This document shows positions 18,098 to 26,651 of a stretch of DNA of 64,000 nt, piece after piece. Position 1 is the stretch's first letter. Every line of letters starts with the position of its first letter. The DNA lies in assembly GCA_016179685.1 (NCBI GenBank), contig JACPCR010000054.1:148369-212368 (forward strand). Reading direction: 5' to 3'. Under the pieces are notes generated by a model. The model ran no database searches. It was not told the origin of the DNA and was given only the letters and a program-made list of their open reading frames with translations. The translations under genes and the position numbers were made by a program. This DNA is from Planctomycetota bacterium. GTDB lineage: Bacteria > Planctomycetota > PUPC01 > JACPCR01.

Positions 18098-19729
18098 ATG
18101 TTGATGACCAAGAAACGATCTCCACGGATTCCTTTCGCCGTCCTGTTTCTGACGGCGTTCGCGCCGGGGATCGGTCCGATGGCCGAGTCCCTCGACATCG
18201 AGCGATTCAAGCAGCTCCGGGAGGAGGAGCGCTACAACTACGAGTTGTGCGAGAAGGCTTACCAGAGCGGCAACATGGAGCTGGCGATCAACGAGTTTCA
18301 CAAATTCCTCAAGTTGTATCCGACCATCCCGGCGGCGTCCTATGCCCAGTACATGCTCGGAGTCAGCCACGAGCAGCACAATTACGTCAACACGGCCATG
18401 AAGAGATACGAGGAGCTTCTGACCTACTACCCGGACAGCCCGGAGGCCCCGAAGGCCCAGTGGGCGATCGCGAGGTGCTACCAGAAGATTGGCGAGCCCG
18501 AAAAGTCGCCCCCGGAGTTCCAGAAGGTCGTGGACCTCTACCCCAAGGCCCCTTTGGCCGCGCAAGCCCTGTGGGCGCTCTCGGAAATCCACCTGGTTGA
18601 GGGGAAGCTGGACGAGGCCGTGGGGGAACGGAAGCGCATCATTCTGGAATACGGAGATCACCTCCTCTATTCACAGGCCGTGGACTGGATGATCGCCCAC
18701 TATGCGCTGACGGAGAGGGACCCTGTTTCCGCCCGAGAAATGAGCTGGCGCGTGCGTTCGAAAGAGGATACGGAACTGCACCTGGCCATGCTCTACCGGC
18801 GGCACGGTGTGGCGCTTTACGGGGGCGGCGAGCACAGTGGCGGGACCGAGTTTGTGCAGCGCGCGATCGAGATTTACCGCGATTTCAGCGTGAACTTCCC
18901 CAAGTCCCGCGACCGCATCCCGGAGTGCGAATTTGCGATGGCCGAGTGTTACCTGGACATCGGCAAGCATCCGGAGGCGGTGAAGGTCTATCAGGAATTT
19001 CCCCAGCGGCATCCCTGGGCGACGCGGCACTTCCCCGGCTGCGTGAAGAAGATCATTGATATTTACAAGAAACTGGAAAAGGAGGATATGGTTCGGCAAT
19101 GGTACGCCTTGTTCCTGAACAAGTGGCCGTCGGACGATGCTACCCGCAAGGAGTTCGGGCTCTACCTGGAGAAGCCGGCGGGAGCCTGGAACGAGGCCCG
19201 CAGCCAGTACCGTCTGATGCAGAACAAGTTCGACGGCCAATGGGAGGTCGCCGCCTCCTTCCACCGGCAGAAGCTGGCCGACGAGGCCATCAAGGCCTAC
19301 GAGGATGTGATCAATACGGACTTCGCGCGCATCAGCGCGGCCTACTACCAGGTGGGGCAGGTGCACCAGATGCTCACTCACGACTACGAGAAAGCGATCG
19401 TCGCCTACAACAACAGCAATTACGAGGCCCCGACGCACATGTTTCGGGTTGCCGAGTGCTACTGTGCCATGCAGAAATGGGAGCGCGCTCTGGAAACGTG
19501 CCGGGAAATCATCAATTTCTTCGAGGGAAGCCGCATCCCCGCCATGCAGTTCATGGTCACGTCGGTCTACGAGGTGAGGAACAGCCAGACGCATCGGGAT
19601 CGAGAAAGCGCGGTGAGCCTGTTGAAGGCGATTCTGGATCATTACCCCGGTACGGGGGCGGCCTCCTGGGCGCACCTCAAGCTCGAGGAGTACGGGGTGG
19701 TGATCACCGGCGGCGGCGTGGCCAAGTAG
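18098..19729 (+). CDS. Secreted tetratricopeptide-repeat protein
   Basis: The 543-residue product starts MLMTKKRSPRIPF and has a signal-like hydrophobic stretch (AVLFLTAFAPGIG) before ESLDIERFK. It then has at least eight TPR-like units, for example YQSGNMELAINEFHKFLKLYP, AMKRYEELLTYYPDSPEA, LDEAVGERKRIILEYG and EDVINTDFARISAAYYQVGQ. Outer-membrane or periplasmic TPR proteins of the YbgF/BamD style act as scaffolds. The start is the ATG at 18098; an open frame far upstream is non-coding. It is divergent from the double DUF4159 gene and probably belongs with the envelope cluster on the other strand. Function is otherwise unknown. Confidence 0.85.
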   Translation: MLMTKKRSPRIPFAVLFLTAFAPGIGPMAESLDIERFKQLREEERYNYELCEKAYQSGNMELAINEFHKFLKLYPTIPAASYAQYMLGVSHEQHNYVNTAMKRYEELLTYYPDSPEAPKAQWAIARCYQKIGEPEKSPPEFQKVVDLYPKAPLAAQALWALSEIHLVEGKLDEAVGERKRIILEYGDHLLYSQAVDWMIAHYALTERDPVSAREMSWRVRSKEDTELHLAMLYRRHGVALYGGGEHSGGTEFVQRAIEIYRDFSVNFPKSRDRIPECEFAMAECYLDIGKHPEAVKVYQEFPQRHPWATRHFPGCVKKIIDIYKKLEKEDMVRQWYALFLNKWPSDDATRKEFGLYLEKPAGAWNEARSQYRLMQNKFDGQWEVAASFHRQKLADEAIKAYEDVINTDFARISAAYYQVGQVHQMLTHDYEKAIVAYNNSNYEAPTHMFRVAECYCAMQKWERALETCREIINFFEGSRIPAMQFMVTSVYEVRNSQTHRDRESAVSLLKAILDHYPGTGAASWAHLKLEEYGVVITGGGVAK

Positions 19730-19811
19730 CGGCGCATGGCCGCCACGGATAACTGCCCCTACCCGCCATCCGAGGTCAAGCCGGTCGTGTCGATCGTGTA
19801 TTCCTCTCCGA

Positions 19812-19845
19812 GCCTTGTTGGGTTGCGGGCTTCGCCAGCCTTCAG
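19812..19845 (-). repeat. Element R2, terminal fragment
   Basis: The reverse complement of this stretch gives ggctggcgaagcccgcaacccaacaagg, the opening block of element R2. It lies between the TPR gene and the DUF6067-like gene and is the reason the upstream open frame of the latter should not be taken as coding. Confidence 0.6.
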
Positions 19846-19939
19846 GCGGGTGTCCAGCAGGAAAACGGCTCTTCGTGTCCGCGCGAAATGCCATGAAATG
19901 CCGCGTGGTTCTTGGAAACCTCCAGCCCCTCACCCTGCC

Positions 19940-22900
19940 GTGAAAACCCTTTCGACCCTCGGGTGGCTGGCGATGCTGGCTTTGACGCCCTGGTCTTCAA
20001 CAGCTCATGGCCAAAAGCTCTTGCTCCATGTTCCGTTCGATGAGTCGCTTGAAGCGAGGAACGCGGCCGGAGAACCGAAGGGGACCTTCCATCCGCCGGC
20101 CAAGTCCCCGGACTCCCAGCCGAGATTCTTGGACGGCATCGTCGGCAAGGCGCTCGATATCGGGACCGGCTGCCGGGTGGATTATGCTGTGGCCGGCAAT
20201 CTGCAAGGGGACCGGGGCACGGTCTCGTTCTGGGCGAAGCGCGCCGGGCCGAAACCTGAAGGACGCTACACGTTTCATCTGGGTGGGTGGGGCAACAAGG
20301 ACGGCTCGTGGGTGCTGCTCTACCGCTGGGAATGGCATGGGTCGGTCAACATGCTGCATGGCCTGGGCGGTTCGGGGGACGTCGGACTTCAACTACCCGG
20401 CGATGGCGATGACGGGGAGTGGCATTTTTTCGCCTTCACCTGGGACGGCCATCACGCCCGCGGCTACATGGACGGCGCTACGGATTCGGCCGCTGAAAAG
20501 CGCGATTTCCCGGCACAGCACTTCTCCAGCTTCTGGGTGGGCGGCGGAGACCAGACCTCTCGCCTCATCGACGAACTGAAAATTTTTGACGAGCCGCTGG
20601 GCATTTCCGAGATCAAGGCCCTGTATCGGGAAGTGGCCGGGGTTCGGACCGAGCCGGCGCTCATCATTCCCAGGCGAACGAGCGAAGTCCGTATGGACGG
20701 CCGCCTCGAGCTTGAAGAATGGGCGCCCGCGGCAACCACCACGGGTTTGATCGGAATCGAAACCAAAATGGCGGCCCCGACTCCGACCCTTGCCCGGCTG
20801 ATGTACGACGATGAGGCCCTGCTGGTCGCGTTCGATTCCGGCCTGCCAGAAAAGGCGAGGAGGGATTTCGCCTTGTCCGCGGGCATCACCGGCATCCTGC
20901 GGCAAACCCGCGACCGCTTTGATACGGACGTGGACGCGGACGACGCGGTCGAGATCAACGTCATGCCGCGGCCGCCCGCGGGGCCCCAAGACTCGGGCGG
21001 CGACTGGTTTCGCCTCGTCCTCAACGGCCTCAACACCCATTACGACTACTCCATCACGCCGGGCAACGTCATTTCGCTGGACTGGAATCCGGCGTGGACT
21101 TCCGCGAGCACGCTGGACGCGGAGGGCTGGCACGTGGAGATTCGGCTGCCGTTCGCCGCGTTCGGAGTCCCCGCGCCCAGACCCGGAGACCGCTGGGGAC
21201 TCAATCTCTTTCGTCTTTGGCAGGCGCTGCAAAGCGGCAGGGAGGCCTGGGCCGTCGCGCCTGGCCTTACGCCCGGCTACCGGTACGCGGTGTCGGCCGT
21301 GCAGTTCGGCGGGCCTGATGCCTTGACGGTCCGACTTGCCGATTGGGGGCCTTTGCACGACAACCTGGTCGCGGTTCATGGCGAAGTGGCGAATCCAGGC
21401 CAGCAGCCCGCGACGGCTTCGGTCAGCCTTTCGAGCGATTCGGGTGAGTGCAGGGATGTGCGACTCTTGAAGATCGCTTCCGGCGCCGCGGCTTCCTTTG
21501 GGTTCGACTTCCGCCTCCAGGACCCGGCAACGAGCCTGCTGACGCTGGCCGTGACAGACGAGGGCCGGAAGGAGGTGTGTTTCCGGTCCCAAGCGCCCAT
21601 CAGCCGCCGGGAGGTGCTGGAAATTCGTTCCGCGCACTTTCCGAGCGCAGGGATTTTCAAAGTGTTTGTGGACGCGGGCCGGCTGCGCGGCACGCCGCTC
21701 AAGCAACTCTCCTGCAGGCTTGCGCTGCTCGATGAAAACGGGAAGCGCACCCTGCCGGTCAAAAAGCTCCAGCCCTTGCCGGGCTACGTTTGCGAGGCGG
21801 AGATGAACGTGGCGTCGCTCGAGCCGGGGAAATACCGGGCCGTTTGCCGCATCGAGCGAGAGGGGAAACTCGCCGCGGAGAAGAGCATCGCGTTGGAGAA
21901 ACGCCCCCCACCCGAATGGCTTGGCAACACCATCGGCCTCACGGATAACGCGCCGAAGCCGTTCACCCCGGTCCGTCGCCGAGGAGATTCGCTGTCTTGC
22001 TGGGGCCGGGAGTACCGCTTCGATCACCAGCTTTTCCCAGCGCAGATCGTCACCCGAAACTCGGAGATACTGGCCGGGCCGATTCATCTGAGGCTGACCG
22101 ACGGGAGCGGCCGCGAATTCGATTCCGCATCTGTTCCGGCAGAAGCGGCTTGGGGCAAGGCCACGGACTTTCGGCAGGAATTCGAGCGCAGTATTCAACT
22201 GGGAAAGGTCAAGGTCAGAGTTTCCTGCTGGCTCGAATGTGATGGTTTCCTCTGGACCACACTTCGCCTCCCGCCATCCAGCGTCTCGGTGGGCCATCTC
22301 GTGGTCAGCGTCCCGCTCAAGAAAGAATGGGCTGAGTACATCAATCCCTATGACTACTCGACGGTCAACACGGGCAAACTGAAGCCCGAAGGCTGGAAAG
22401 GCGGTGGCCAGCCGCTGTGGCTCGGCAATGGCGAAGGCGGCCTCCAGTTCACGACCGAAACGCTCGCGCCCTGCCGCTTGAAGCCGGAGACGCATTCGCT
22501 TCGCGTCATACCCGGTGAAGCCGCGACGGCTCTCGAGATCACGCTCATCAACGTCCCGACAAAGTTGCAGGAGGGATTCGAGGTCTCGTGGGGCTGGGTG
22601 TCGACGCCCGTGCGTCCGCCGACGCCCGGTTACCGCGGCTGGATGACGCAATGTGCGGACACCTTGCCGGGCTACCAGTGGTACTGGCCCCCAGGGAGCG
22701 AGTTCGATCCCCGCTGGCTCGGCTATTCGCATTTCGTGGGGCCGTTCGACCGGCCCGACGGAAAGGGCAAGGGTCTCAGCAGCGGCGGGCCTTACGTCGT
22801 CACCACGATGTGTCCGGCCAAAGTCCCCGAATTCGAGTACTGGGGCGATGAGTGGAGTCCCTCCATGATGGGCCGCCGCGTTGAAGGCGGCATGGGCCAG

Positions 22901-23809
22901 TGCTCCGTCGCGGCCAGGTCTTGGGTGGATTTCTTCGTCTGGTGCTACCGGCAGACCTACAAGCGGGGTCGCTATATCGGCCTTTACTACGACTGCGCGC
23001 CCTATTTGCAGGACGACAACTTCCATCACGGCGGCGGGCTGAAGATCGGTGGAAGGGTCCACCCCACCGGCGCCGTGCTGGGCGCCCGTGAAATCGCCAA
23101 ACGGCTCTACTGCCAACTTCGGGAACTGGAGCCGGAGCAGACCATGGTCCTCTACCACAACTCTGGCCAAATCGACATGGCCTTTCTTTCCTGGTGCGAC
23201 GTGTTCGTGGATGGGGAAAACTTCACGTCGCGTCTGAGCAAAGTCGAGCAGGACTATCATCGCCTCTTCCCGCCCGAAGCGTTCCTCGCACAGTCCATGG
23301 GGCACAACTTCGGCCTGAACAACTGGTTTCTGGACGAGTTCAACCGTTCGGGCGCGACGAACGAGGAGGATTGGAAACGGCTGGGCGTGCAGCCGGTCAC
23401 GCATCTCTACGGCCTGATCCTGCTGCACGATGGCGGGTACTGGAAGGCCTACGGCAATCCGCAGGGCTACGAGAGGGTCGACGGTGCTCTGCGGAAATAT
23501 TCGTTCGACGAGCGATACCGCATGATTCCTTACTGGCGGCAGAAAGTGGTCACGCTGCCGGAAAAGGTTTTTGCCACCTTTTACAGAGACGACGCGGCCG
23601 AGCGGGTGTTGGTCATTTTGCTCAACAACAACGAGAACGACCTCCAGCTACGGCTGAAGCTGAATTGGCCGGAGCTGGGATTCGGGGACTGGCGCGGGCT
23701 GAAGGTGGATGACGCGGTCTTCCTCGAAGGCGCGTCCATCGAGGATGGCGAGCTCGTCACGCCCATCGGCTGCGCAAACATGCGCCTGCTGGCGATCGAG
23801 AAGCAGTGA
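19940..23809 (+). CDS. Secreted LamG / CBM9-like / DUF6067-type glycoside-hydrolase protein
   Basis: The product is about 1289 residues from a GTG at 19940, which gives a normal signal peptide (MKTLSTLGWLAMLALTPW..AHG). An ATG at 19898 is the alternative. A LamG/concanavalin-like domain follows (GSWVLLYRWEWHGSVN, FWVGGGDQTSRLIDELKIFDEPL, about 25-230). A CBM9-like binding domain starts at DGRLELEEW near residue 255. The large C-terminal part (from about 780) matches the DUF6067 barrel type (GWVSTPVRPP, GWMTQCADTLPGYQWYWPP, YIGLYYDCAPYLQDDN, GENFTSRLSK). It probably acts on surface or extracellular polysaccharide; the substrate is unknown. Catalytic residues cannot be assigned from sequence alone. 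Confidence 0.8.
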   Translation: MKTLSTLGWLAMLALTPWSSTAHGQKLLLHVPFDESLEARNAAGEPKGTFHPPAKSPDSQPRFLDGIVGKALDIGTGCRVDYAVAGNLQGDRGTVSFWAKRAGPKPEGRYTFHLGGWGNKDGSWVLLYRWEWHGSVNMLHGLGGSGDVGLQLPGDGDDGEWHFFAFTWDGHHARGYMDGATDSAAEKRDFPAQHFSSFWVGGGDQTSRLIDELKIFDEPLGISEIKALYREVAGVRTEPALIIPRRTSEVRMDGRLELEEWAPAATTTGLIGIETKMAAPTPTLARLMYDDEALLVAFDSGLPEKARRDFALSAGITGILRQTRDRFDTDVDADDAVEINVMPRPPAGPQDSGGDWFRLVLNGLNTHYDYSITPGNVISLDWNPAWTSASTLDAEGWHVEIRLPFAAFGVPAPRPGDRWGLNLFRLWQALQSGREAWAVAPGLTPGYRYAVSAVQFGGPDALTVRLADWGPLHDNLVAVHGEVANPGQQPATASVSLSSDSGECRDVRLLKIASGAAASFGFDFRLQDPATSLLTLAVTDEGRKEVCFRSQAPISRREVLEIRSAHFPSAGIFKVFVDAGRLRGTPLKQLSCRLALLDENGKRTLPVKKLQPLPGYVCEAEMNVASLEPGKYRAVCRIEREGKLAAEKSIALEKRPPPEWLGNTIGLTDNAPKPFTPVRRRGDSLSCWGREYRFDHQLFPAQIVTRNSEILAGPIHLRLTDGSGREFDSASVPAEAAWGKATDFRQEFERSIQLGKVKVRVSCWLECDGFLWTTLRLPPSSVSVGHLVVSVPLKKEWAEYINPYDYSTVNTGKLKPEGWKGGGQPLWLGNGEGGLQFTTETLAPCRLKPETHSLRVIPGEAATALEITLINVPTKLQEGFEVSWGWVSTPVRPPTPGYRGWMTQCADTLPGYQWYWPPGSEFDPRWLGYSHFVGPFDRPDGKGKGLSSGGPYVVTTMCPAKVPEFEYWGDEWSPSMMGRRVEGGMGQCSVAARSWVDFFVWCYRQTYKRGRYIGLYYDCAPYLQDDNFHHGGGLKIGGRVHPTGAVLGAREIAKRLYCQLRELEPEQTMVLYHNSGQIDMAFLSWCDVFVDGENFTSRLSKVEQDYHRLFPPEAFLAQSMGHNFGLNNWFLDEFNRSGATNEEDWKRLGVQPVTHLYGLILLHDGGYWKAYGNPQGYERVDGALRKYSFDERYRMIPYWRQKVVTLPEKVFATFYRDDAAERVLVILLNNNENDLQLRLKLNWPELGFGDWRGLKVDDAVFLEGASIEDGELVTPIGCANMRLLAIEKQ

Positions 23810-23881
23810 CGGGGTGATGCCGGACACACCGCACTCCGCTCATCTCCTGGCTTCTCCTGCCCCATTCCTCGGAGTCCGTCT

Positions 23882-24790
23882 TCAGGTCCAATCCTCGGGC
23901 CCCTCGGCGGCCATGCGTTCCGCGGCCTCTCCGGCAAGATCCACCGTGCGCTGGACCAGCAGCGGGCACGGGCAGTGCCGGAGGACATTTTCCGCCACGG
24001 AGCCGAACACCCAGCGCGACAGGCCCGTCCGACCATGGGTCGTCATGGCCAGGAGGCCGATCTTCGAGTGCTCCACGGCCGCAAGAATCTCATGACTCAC
24101 CGCGCCGCAGGGGAACAGCACGCGCACCGGCACATCCGCTTCCTCGAGCTTCTTGCGGTAGGGCTCGACCTGAAGGGCGGCGTCGGCCGGGGGCACGATC
24201 ATCGCCCCTTCGGGGGACGGCAGGTTCACCTGCACACAGACCAGGACGACTTCCGAATGGTAGAGCCGGGCGATCTCCCGGACGAGGGGCAGAATTCGGG
24301 CAGACCTTTCGCTCCCGTCCAGGGGCACGAGGATGCGGCGGAAAGGACCCGTTCGGCGGTCACCGCCTTCTTCGAGCCCATGAAGGCTCGCGAGCAGGAG
24401 AGGAAAGATCGATCCGCGCAGCACGCGCTCGGCCACGCTTCCCCGTATCCAGCGCTCCACCCCGGTCCGACCGTGCGTGGACATCGCTATCAAGGAGGGC
24501 TGGTAATCCTCGGCAAACTTCAAAATCTCATCTGCCGGGTCGCCCTTCCGGAAAAGGTAATAGGCCCGGCCGCCCTGGTTGACCAGATCGTTCCTCAGAC
24601 GCTCGAGATGAGTCCGCGGGCTCTCGCCTTCGCCCGGCCACAAGCGATCCTCCTCCGCCATCCAGTGGCCCGGAAGAACGCGCAAGAACATCACCTCGGC
24701 ATCCTGCCGGAGCAGGAGCGAGCGCACTGGACCGAGAATCCGGCCGGCCAGTTCCGATCCGTCCAGAGGCACCAGGATTCGGTTCAACAT
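23882..24790 (-). CDS. Tandem universal stress protein (two UspA domains)
   Basis: The 302-residue product contains two UspA domains. Each starts with RILVPLDGSE (residues about 4-13 and 150-159) and ends with the nucleotide-loop signature MSTHGRTGVERWIRGSVAERVL or MTTHGRTGLSRWVFGSVAENVL, the G-2x-G-9x-G(S/T) pattern of ATP-binding Usp proteins. The start at 24790 is fixed by a strong aaggaggaca ribosome site seven bases upstream. Usp proteins bind ATP and promote survival under stress or energy limitation. It is on the same strand as the small membrane protein and porin upstream but separated from them by the toxin pseudogene. Confidence 0.93.
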   Translation of the reverse strand: MLNRILVPLDGSELAGRILGPVRSLLLRQDAEVMFLRVLPGHWMAEEDRLWPGEGESPRTHLERLRNDLVNQGGRAYYLFRKGDPADEILKFAEDYQPSLIAMSTHGRTGVERWIRGSVAERVLRGSIFPLLLASLHGLEEGGDRRTGPFRRILVPLDGSERSARILPLVREIARLYHSEVVLVCVQVNLPSPEGAMIVPPADAALQVEPYRKKLEEADVPVRVLFPCGAVSHEILAAVEHSKIGLLAMTTHGRTGLSRWVFGSVAENVLRHCPCPLLVQRTVDLAGEAAERMAAEGPEDWT

Positions 24791-25011
24791 GTAGGTTGTC
24801 CTCCTTCCGCACCGCCGTCGAGGCGCAGGGCATGCACGGTCATGCCCTCGTTTGATTCTCACAGGCAACTCGGATACCCGGCCATGGAATCAGCCCCAGG
24901 AATTTCGAGACACTCGAATTCAACTGCCTGCAAACCGGCCACTTAGGGAGCATTACGGGGGTAAAGGTCCAAACATGGGCTAGGGGCGGGGGTTCAAACC
25001 CGGCGGAAAAC

Positions 25012-25341
25012 TCATACATCCCGGGCATCGTCAGGTGGCTCGACCAGCCTACGCTCCAAATCACGTGCCCCATGCATGACACGTTCGACGCTCAAGATGT
25101 CCTTGATGGCCCTATAAAAAATCAAATGTGAGCCGGACCCGCCCCCGACTGGTATCGAACGGATACCAGCCAGTTTCCGGTCCCGGAACCTACGCCAACG
25201 GCCTCAATCAGGGAACTCTGCCAACCGCTCGACACCCGTATCGACCGCGGCAAGAAATTTTTCGGCCACCCTGGGACCAGCATCTTCCAGATACCAGCGA
25301 TATTGATGACCGGGGTCCGACTCAGCGCGGCCGGATATGGA
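25012..25341 (-). pseudogene. RelE/ParE-type toxin, interrupted by an in-frame TGA
   Basis: One minus-strand frame reads ...YRWYLEDAGPRVAEKFLAAV then DTGVERLAEFPD, then a TGA at 25204-25206, then GRWRRFRDRKLAGIRSIPV, LIFYRAIKDILSVERVMHGARDLERRL and a stop at 25012-25014. The order (helical YLEDAGPRVAEKFL, LAEFP-x-G, a K-[LM]-[AS]-G-[IL]-R-S strand, FYR, V-x-[RH]-V-x-HGARDLERR-[LI]) is that of RelE/ParE toxins. A single nonsense change therefore separates two otherwise intact halves. No upstream ATG in frame is evident and no antitoxin gene is visible. It is a decayed toxin gene unless the TGA is a sequencing error or read through. Confidence 0.6.
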
Positions 25342-25460
25342 GACGCCAATTTCATCTTGACTGACGCCCGGCCTTTCGAATCCGCTGAAGCGTTGCCTTG
25401 GTGTAAGGACGGTGCGGGCTGTTCACTCCCTCCAGAAGTGCCGCCTCCAAAAGCGGGCTG

Positions 25461-25904
25461 CTATTTGCTCGAGTGGTCGAGAAAAAAGTGCCAGACGGGC
25501 GGCCAGACGAGCGTGGTGGCGATGCCGACCCCCGCCAGGAACAGGGTCAATCCGAGGTAGCCGTCGAGGTGCTTGCGGCGCAGGAGCGGATGCAGGATGG
25601 CCCAGCTTCCCAGCCAGGCCAGGAGGAGGATGGTTTCCTTGCCGGAGTAGGGGCCGATGCCATCGGCGCCGGGCATCCACCCTTTTCCCAGGGCATAGAT
25701 TTTCTCGGAAAAAGCCTTCGAGGCCTCGCAAGCGAAAACGACGATTCCCATGGCCAGCATGCCGATCATGGCCGCGAGATAGGCCGCAATGGCGGCGCCG
25801 TTCGGAATCGACTGCGGCTCGGCCGCAGTCTGTCCGACAGGGCCCGGGACGCCGGGAACGGTAACCGGGCTCGTTTCCACGACACTGGCTTCGGCGGGTT
25901 TCAT
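25461..25904 (-). CDS. Small membrane protein, three predicted helices
   Basis: The 147-residue product has a proline-rich N-terminal tail (to about residue 35), then membrane helices near 38-60 (AAYLAAMIGMLAMGIVVFAC), 90-107 (ETILLLAWLGSWAILHPLL) and 113-136 (YLGLTLFLAGVGIATTLVW). The ribosome site aggag precedes the ATG at 25904. It lies about 110 bases downstream of another small membrane protein and follows a porin on the same strand, so the three probably form an operon. No known family is recognised. A histidine sits near the second helix end and another near the C-terminus, but metal or heme binding is only a guess. Confidence 0.75.
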   Translation of the reverse strand: MKPAEASVVETSPVTVPGVPGPVGQTAAEPQSIPNGAAIAAYLAAMIGMLAMGIVVFACEASKAFSEKIYALGKGWMPGADGIGPYSGKETILLLAWLGSWAILHPLLRRKHLDGYLGLTLFLAGVGIATTLVWPPVWHFFLDHSSK

Positions 25905-26017
25905 GGTGGACTCCTCATGGAAGGGTTCTTCTGGAATCACGGAGCAGCTTCGAGAGCGCGGCGGTGAAGCCGCCGTTTTCCATTCTGCCGGGGGCAAGCT
26001 CCACCGGCAGCATGAAA

Positions 26018-26635
26018 TCAGATGGCCTTCAGCTTGGTCACCGCGGCCCCGAGCCCGAAGGCGATGACGAAATAGAAGAAATGCAGGGCGATCAGGATGG
26101 CGATGGCCGTACGCGTTCTGGCGTGCCGGTCCGCCAGGATTTGGCGGCCATAGCGCCACAGGATGAAGGCCGCGGCGGTCGCCAGCGGGAGCGTGAAGAG
26201 CGCGGTGAACTCTTTGAACTCGAAGAAGACCTGGTGAACCTCGGGCATGTTCGTCAGGAAGTAGCTCCTGGGGGAATCGGGTATCTTGGCCCGATAAGGG
26301 ATATAAATCCAGTTCCCGAAGGTGATGGTGATGAAGGCCAGGGTGGCCATCACCGTCGTCGCGAGCTGGAGGTCGGGGAAAGCCTGAATTCGGCCCATGT
26401 AGAGCCGCCAGGCCAGGTAGAGGGACACCGTGGCCACCACCAGCAGAACAAAGGCGGTCAGGCCGTGGAGGGCCGCGCCGAGCGCGAAGGCGCTGGGGCC
26501 CAGGATCTTGGTGAACGGGGCCGTGATCAGAACAATCAGGGCCGACGTGGAGACCAGCGCTCCCATCACAAAGGCCAAAGAGAGCGCGCTCCATTCCTGG
26601 TGTGATTCGTGGTGGTTTTCGAAGCTTCCATTCAT
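26018..26635 (-). CDS. Polytopic membrane protein of unknown function
   Basis: The 205-residue product starts at ATG 26635, preceded by a strong gaaaggaggc ribosome site. A histidine-containing N-terminus (FENHHESHQEW) leads to four or five helices: about 17-38, 47-70, 86-107, 133-155 and 170-192. Histidines recur at helix positions (ALHGLTAF, NMPEVHQVFFEFKEF, LIALHFFYFV), a spacing seen in membrane heme-binding proteins, but this is inference. The next upstream gene on this strand is the porin at 26652, whose stop lies 16 bases before this start. With the 147-residue protein it seems to make a small membrane module. Confidence 0.8.
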   Translation of the reverse strand: MNGSFENHHESHQEWSALSLAFVMGALVSTSALIVLITAPFTKILGPSAFALGAALHGLTAFVLLVVATVSLYLAWRLYMGRIQAFPDLQLATTVMATLAFITITFGNWIYIPYRAKIPDSPRSYFLTNMPEVHQVFFEFKEFTALFTLPLATAAAFILWRYGRQILADRHARTRTAIAILIALHFFYFVIAFGLGAAVTKLKAI

Positions 26636-26651
26636 GGCTGCCTCCTTTCGT

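Noticed and set aside
19736..19939. Upstream extension of the DUF6067-like protein
   Set aside because: It runs through an R2 fragment and lies before a normal signal peptide start.
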